Positions 5,225 to 6,178 of a DNA stretch of 6,178 nucleotides are shown piece by piece. How positions within the stretch are numbered: position 1 is the first letter of the stretch; each line of letters opens with the position of its first letter. The stretch comes from Pseudomonadota bacterium (GTDB lineage Bacteria > Bdellovibrionota_C > UBA2361 > OMIW01). The notes beneath the pieces are model-generated. The model saw nothing but the letters and a program-made list of their open reading frames with translations, had not been told where the DNA came from and did not search any database. The stretch is taken from NCBI GenBank assembly GCA_900299205.1, contig OMIW01000014.1:1-6178 (forward strand). The letters run 5' to 3'. The translations under genes and the position numbers were made by a program.

Positions 5225-6136
5225 TCAGCTCGAGTCAACCAGCGCTCTTGGAGAGCCACCCCGAGGAGGGGTCTGGGGAGGAGACTCATAACCTGTGGAT
5301 ATCCTGATAATAGTCGGTGGTGCCTGTGGATTCTTCGCCTCCCACTGCTCACGAAATGCCTGCGGTGACATCTTAAGACGATTCTTAATCCGGACCGCTG
5401 AGAAGTACGCTAGGTGAAGGTACAGCGCTTCAACAAGCTCTTCAAGGGTATCGAATCGCTCGAAATCGCCGAACTCGACCTTGAAACGACCGAAGAACGA
5501 TTCCTGTGCCCCGTTGCGCCACGGCGAGCTCTTTGGGCTCATGGAAATTCTCGTCCCGTTCTTAATCAGCCAACCAGCGACTGTTTCAGAATCGAACTCA
5601 CTTCCCTGATCGCTATGAAACCAACGCGGAAGAGTCTCTTCTTTCTGGCGTGCTCGTTGGATGGCAGTCAGAACAAACGAGGCGTCATGGCGAAGGGATA
5701 TGTTGGACCCCAGCACCTCTCCCGTGAATCCATCAAGCACCGTTGCAAGATAGATAAACCGCCCCTGAAACCGAATAAACGTGAAGTCAGATATCCAGAC
5801 CTCGTTCGGTACGCACGGGCAGAGACGGGAGAGAGTATCGGGGCACTCACGGGCAGGTTTGCCAAGATCTGCCTCTTTCTTGGGCATTTTCGCTCGACGG
5901 AGCGGCTTGAGGTGATACTTTTGCATCACCCTCTGGACTCGCTTGTGGTTGACGCTCAATGCGATCGCCATCCGTCGATAGCCATAGCCAGGATGTACCT
6001 TCATCAAGGCTTCAATCTCACGCCGAAGCTCGTCATCCTTGCACGGAAGTTTCCTCAGATAGTACAGGCTGCTCCGCGAGACCCCTAACTCCCTGGCGGC
6101 TTGGGCCTTATTACTGCTTGCGCTGGCCACGGCCAC
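5225..6136 (-). CDS. IS3-family transposase, OrfB-type DDE integrase-fold protein
   Basis: This transposase cuts and joins IS ends through an RNase H-like catalytic core. Of 303 aa, residues 8-29 (NKAQAARELGVSRSSLYYLR) form a helix-turn-helix, and 34-82 are the HTH_21-like block with HPGYGYRRMAIAL. The core follows, with catalytic Asp117 (WISDFTF), Asp176 (FHSDQGSEF) and Glu212 (NGAQESFFGRFK). Exactly 35 residues lie between the second Asp and the Glu, the DD35E spacing of IS3. The end, from about residue 270, is proline-rich (ESPPQTPPRGG) and looks non-conserved. The type resembles IS3 transposases common in candidate-phylum genomes. The GTG at 6136 is only a nominal start: the same frame stays open to a TAG at 6175-6173, and the true N-terminus probably depends on a frame change at the A8 run just upstream. 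All catalytic residues are intact. Confidence 0.93.
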   Translation of the reverse strand: MAVASASSNKAQAARELGVSRSSLYYLRKLPCKDDELRREIEALMKVHPGYGYRRMAIALSVNHKRVQRVMQKYHLKPLRRAKMPKKEADLGKPARECPDTLSRLCPCVPNEVWISDFTFIRFQGRFIYLATVLDGFTGEVLGSNISLRHDASFVLTAIQRARQKEETLPRWFHSDQGSEFDSETVAGWLIKNGTRISMSPKSSPWRNGAQESFFGRFKVEFGDFERFDTLEELVEALYLHLAYFSAVRIKNRLKMSPQAFREQWEAKNPQAPPTIIRISTGYESPPQTPPRGGSPRALVDSS

Positions 6137-6137
6137 C

Positions 6138-6145
6138 TTTTTTTT
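6138..6145 (-). promoter_or_regulatory. A8 run at the transposase frame junction, possible slippage site
   Basis: Read on the minus strand, eight A follow CGGG and precede GGTGGCC. IS3 elements often make OrfAB by slipping on such runs. A standard -1 slip on A AAA AAA would come from a donor frame that ends at TAG 6087-6085. However, the more protein-like upstream frame is the third one (GQLVYESSREKK, stop TAA 6113-6111), which joins the transposase frame if one A is skipped or lost. The upstream OrfA part is outside the window, so the donor frame is not settled. Confidence 0.45.
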
Positions 6146-6178
6146 CCCGTGAGCTCTCGTACACGAGCTGCCCTACAA

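Larger units (their letters stand above)
5151..6178 (-). mobile_element. IS3-family insertion sequence, one end inside the window, other end beyond the right edge
   Basis: The element carries a leftward DDE transposase that fills 5225-6136. Its transposase-3' end is placed near 5151 because TGGTGTGACCCCATTTTTTC (5151-5170), followed by AGACACC, has the form of IS3-family tips: TG at the end, then a CCC block, a T- or A-run and GACA, much like the IS150 tip. The exact first base could be 5149, 5151, 5154 or 5156, since each is a TG. The start of the transposase region and the other inverted repeat lie outside, so the target duplication cannot be seen. The copy breaks the 3' end of the exported-protein gene. 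Confidence 0.85.

Noticed and set aside
5258-5272. ACCCC/GGGGT inverted repeat as a terminator or REP-like element
   Set aside because: The 5-bp palindrome lies within the 3' coding end of the transposase and has no T-run next to it; it is probably a by-product of Pro/Gly codons.
5414-6088. A 224-codon plus-strand open frame opposite the transposase
   Set aside because: It lies wholly antisense to a transposase with an intact DDE core and resembles no protein; it is a shadow frame.
1-6178. A defence system, CRISPR array, toxin-antitoxin pair or biosynthetic cluster
   Set aside because: No repeats with regular spacing, no nuclease, toxin or modification-restriction motifs were seen; apart from the IS, the identified genes are housekeeping or of unknown function.

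Overview
The window looks like chromosomal DNA of a Gram-negative-type bacterium of moderate GC content (slightly above 50% by eye). Ordinary housekeeping and amino-acid genes read rightward, and a leftward insertion sequence (IS) closes the right end. The phylum is not resolved. The tryptophan synthase alpha fragment looks Bacteroidota/Chlorobi-like to me, the DAHP synthase is the Thermotoga-type class I-beta enzyme found in many phyla, and the DUF6502-like gene is best known from Proteobacteria and relatives.

Layout, left to right: (1) the 3' two-thirds of trpA, the last step of tryptophan synthesis; (2) an 832-bp stretch with no convincing gene, holding an 8-bp perfect hairpin, promoter-like boxes and, at 1186-1272, a compact RNA-like fold with a 12-bp closing stem and three internal hairpins; (3) a THUMP-domain RNA methyltransferase of the RlmL/YpsC type; (4) a very G-rich 145-bp spacer with a candidate promoter; (5) aroF, the regulated first enzyme of the shikimate pathway; (6) a 187-bp spacer with a terminator-like hairpin and a weak promoter; (7) a DUF6502-like putative winged-helix protein; (8) a small exported, cysteine-rich protein of unknown function; (9) an IS3-family element that begins in the last codons of gene 8 and runs off the right edge, with its DDE transposase on the minus strand.

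Functionally, trpA and aroF bracket aromatic amino-acid synthesis: AroF feeds carbon into the pathway whose tryptophan branch ends at TrpA. The methyltransferase between them is probably an unrelated rRNA-modification gene. I see no defence system, CRISPR array, tRNA or rRNA. The points most worth a second look are the structured leader before the methyltransferase, the truncation of the exported Cys-rich protein by the IS end, the A8 run at the transposase frame junction, and the G-run-rich aroF leader.
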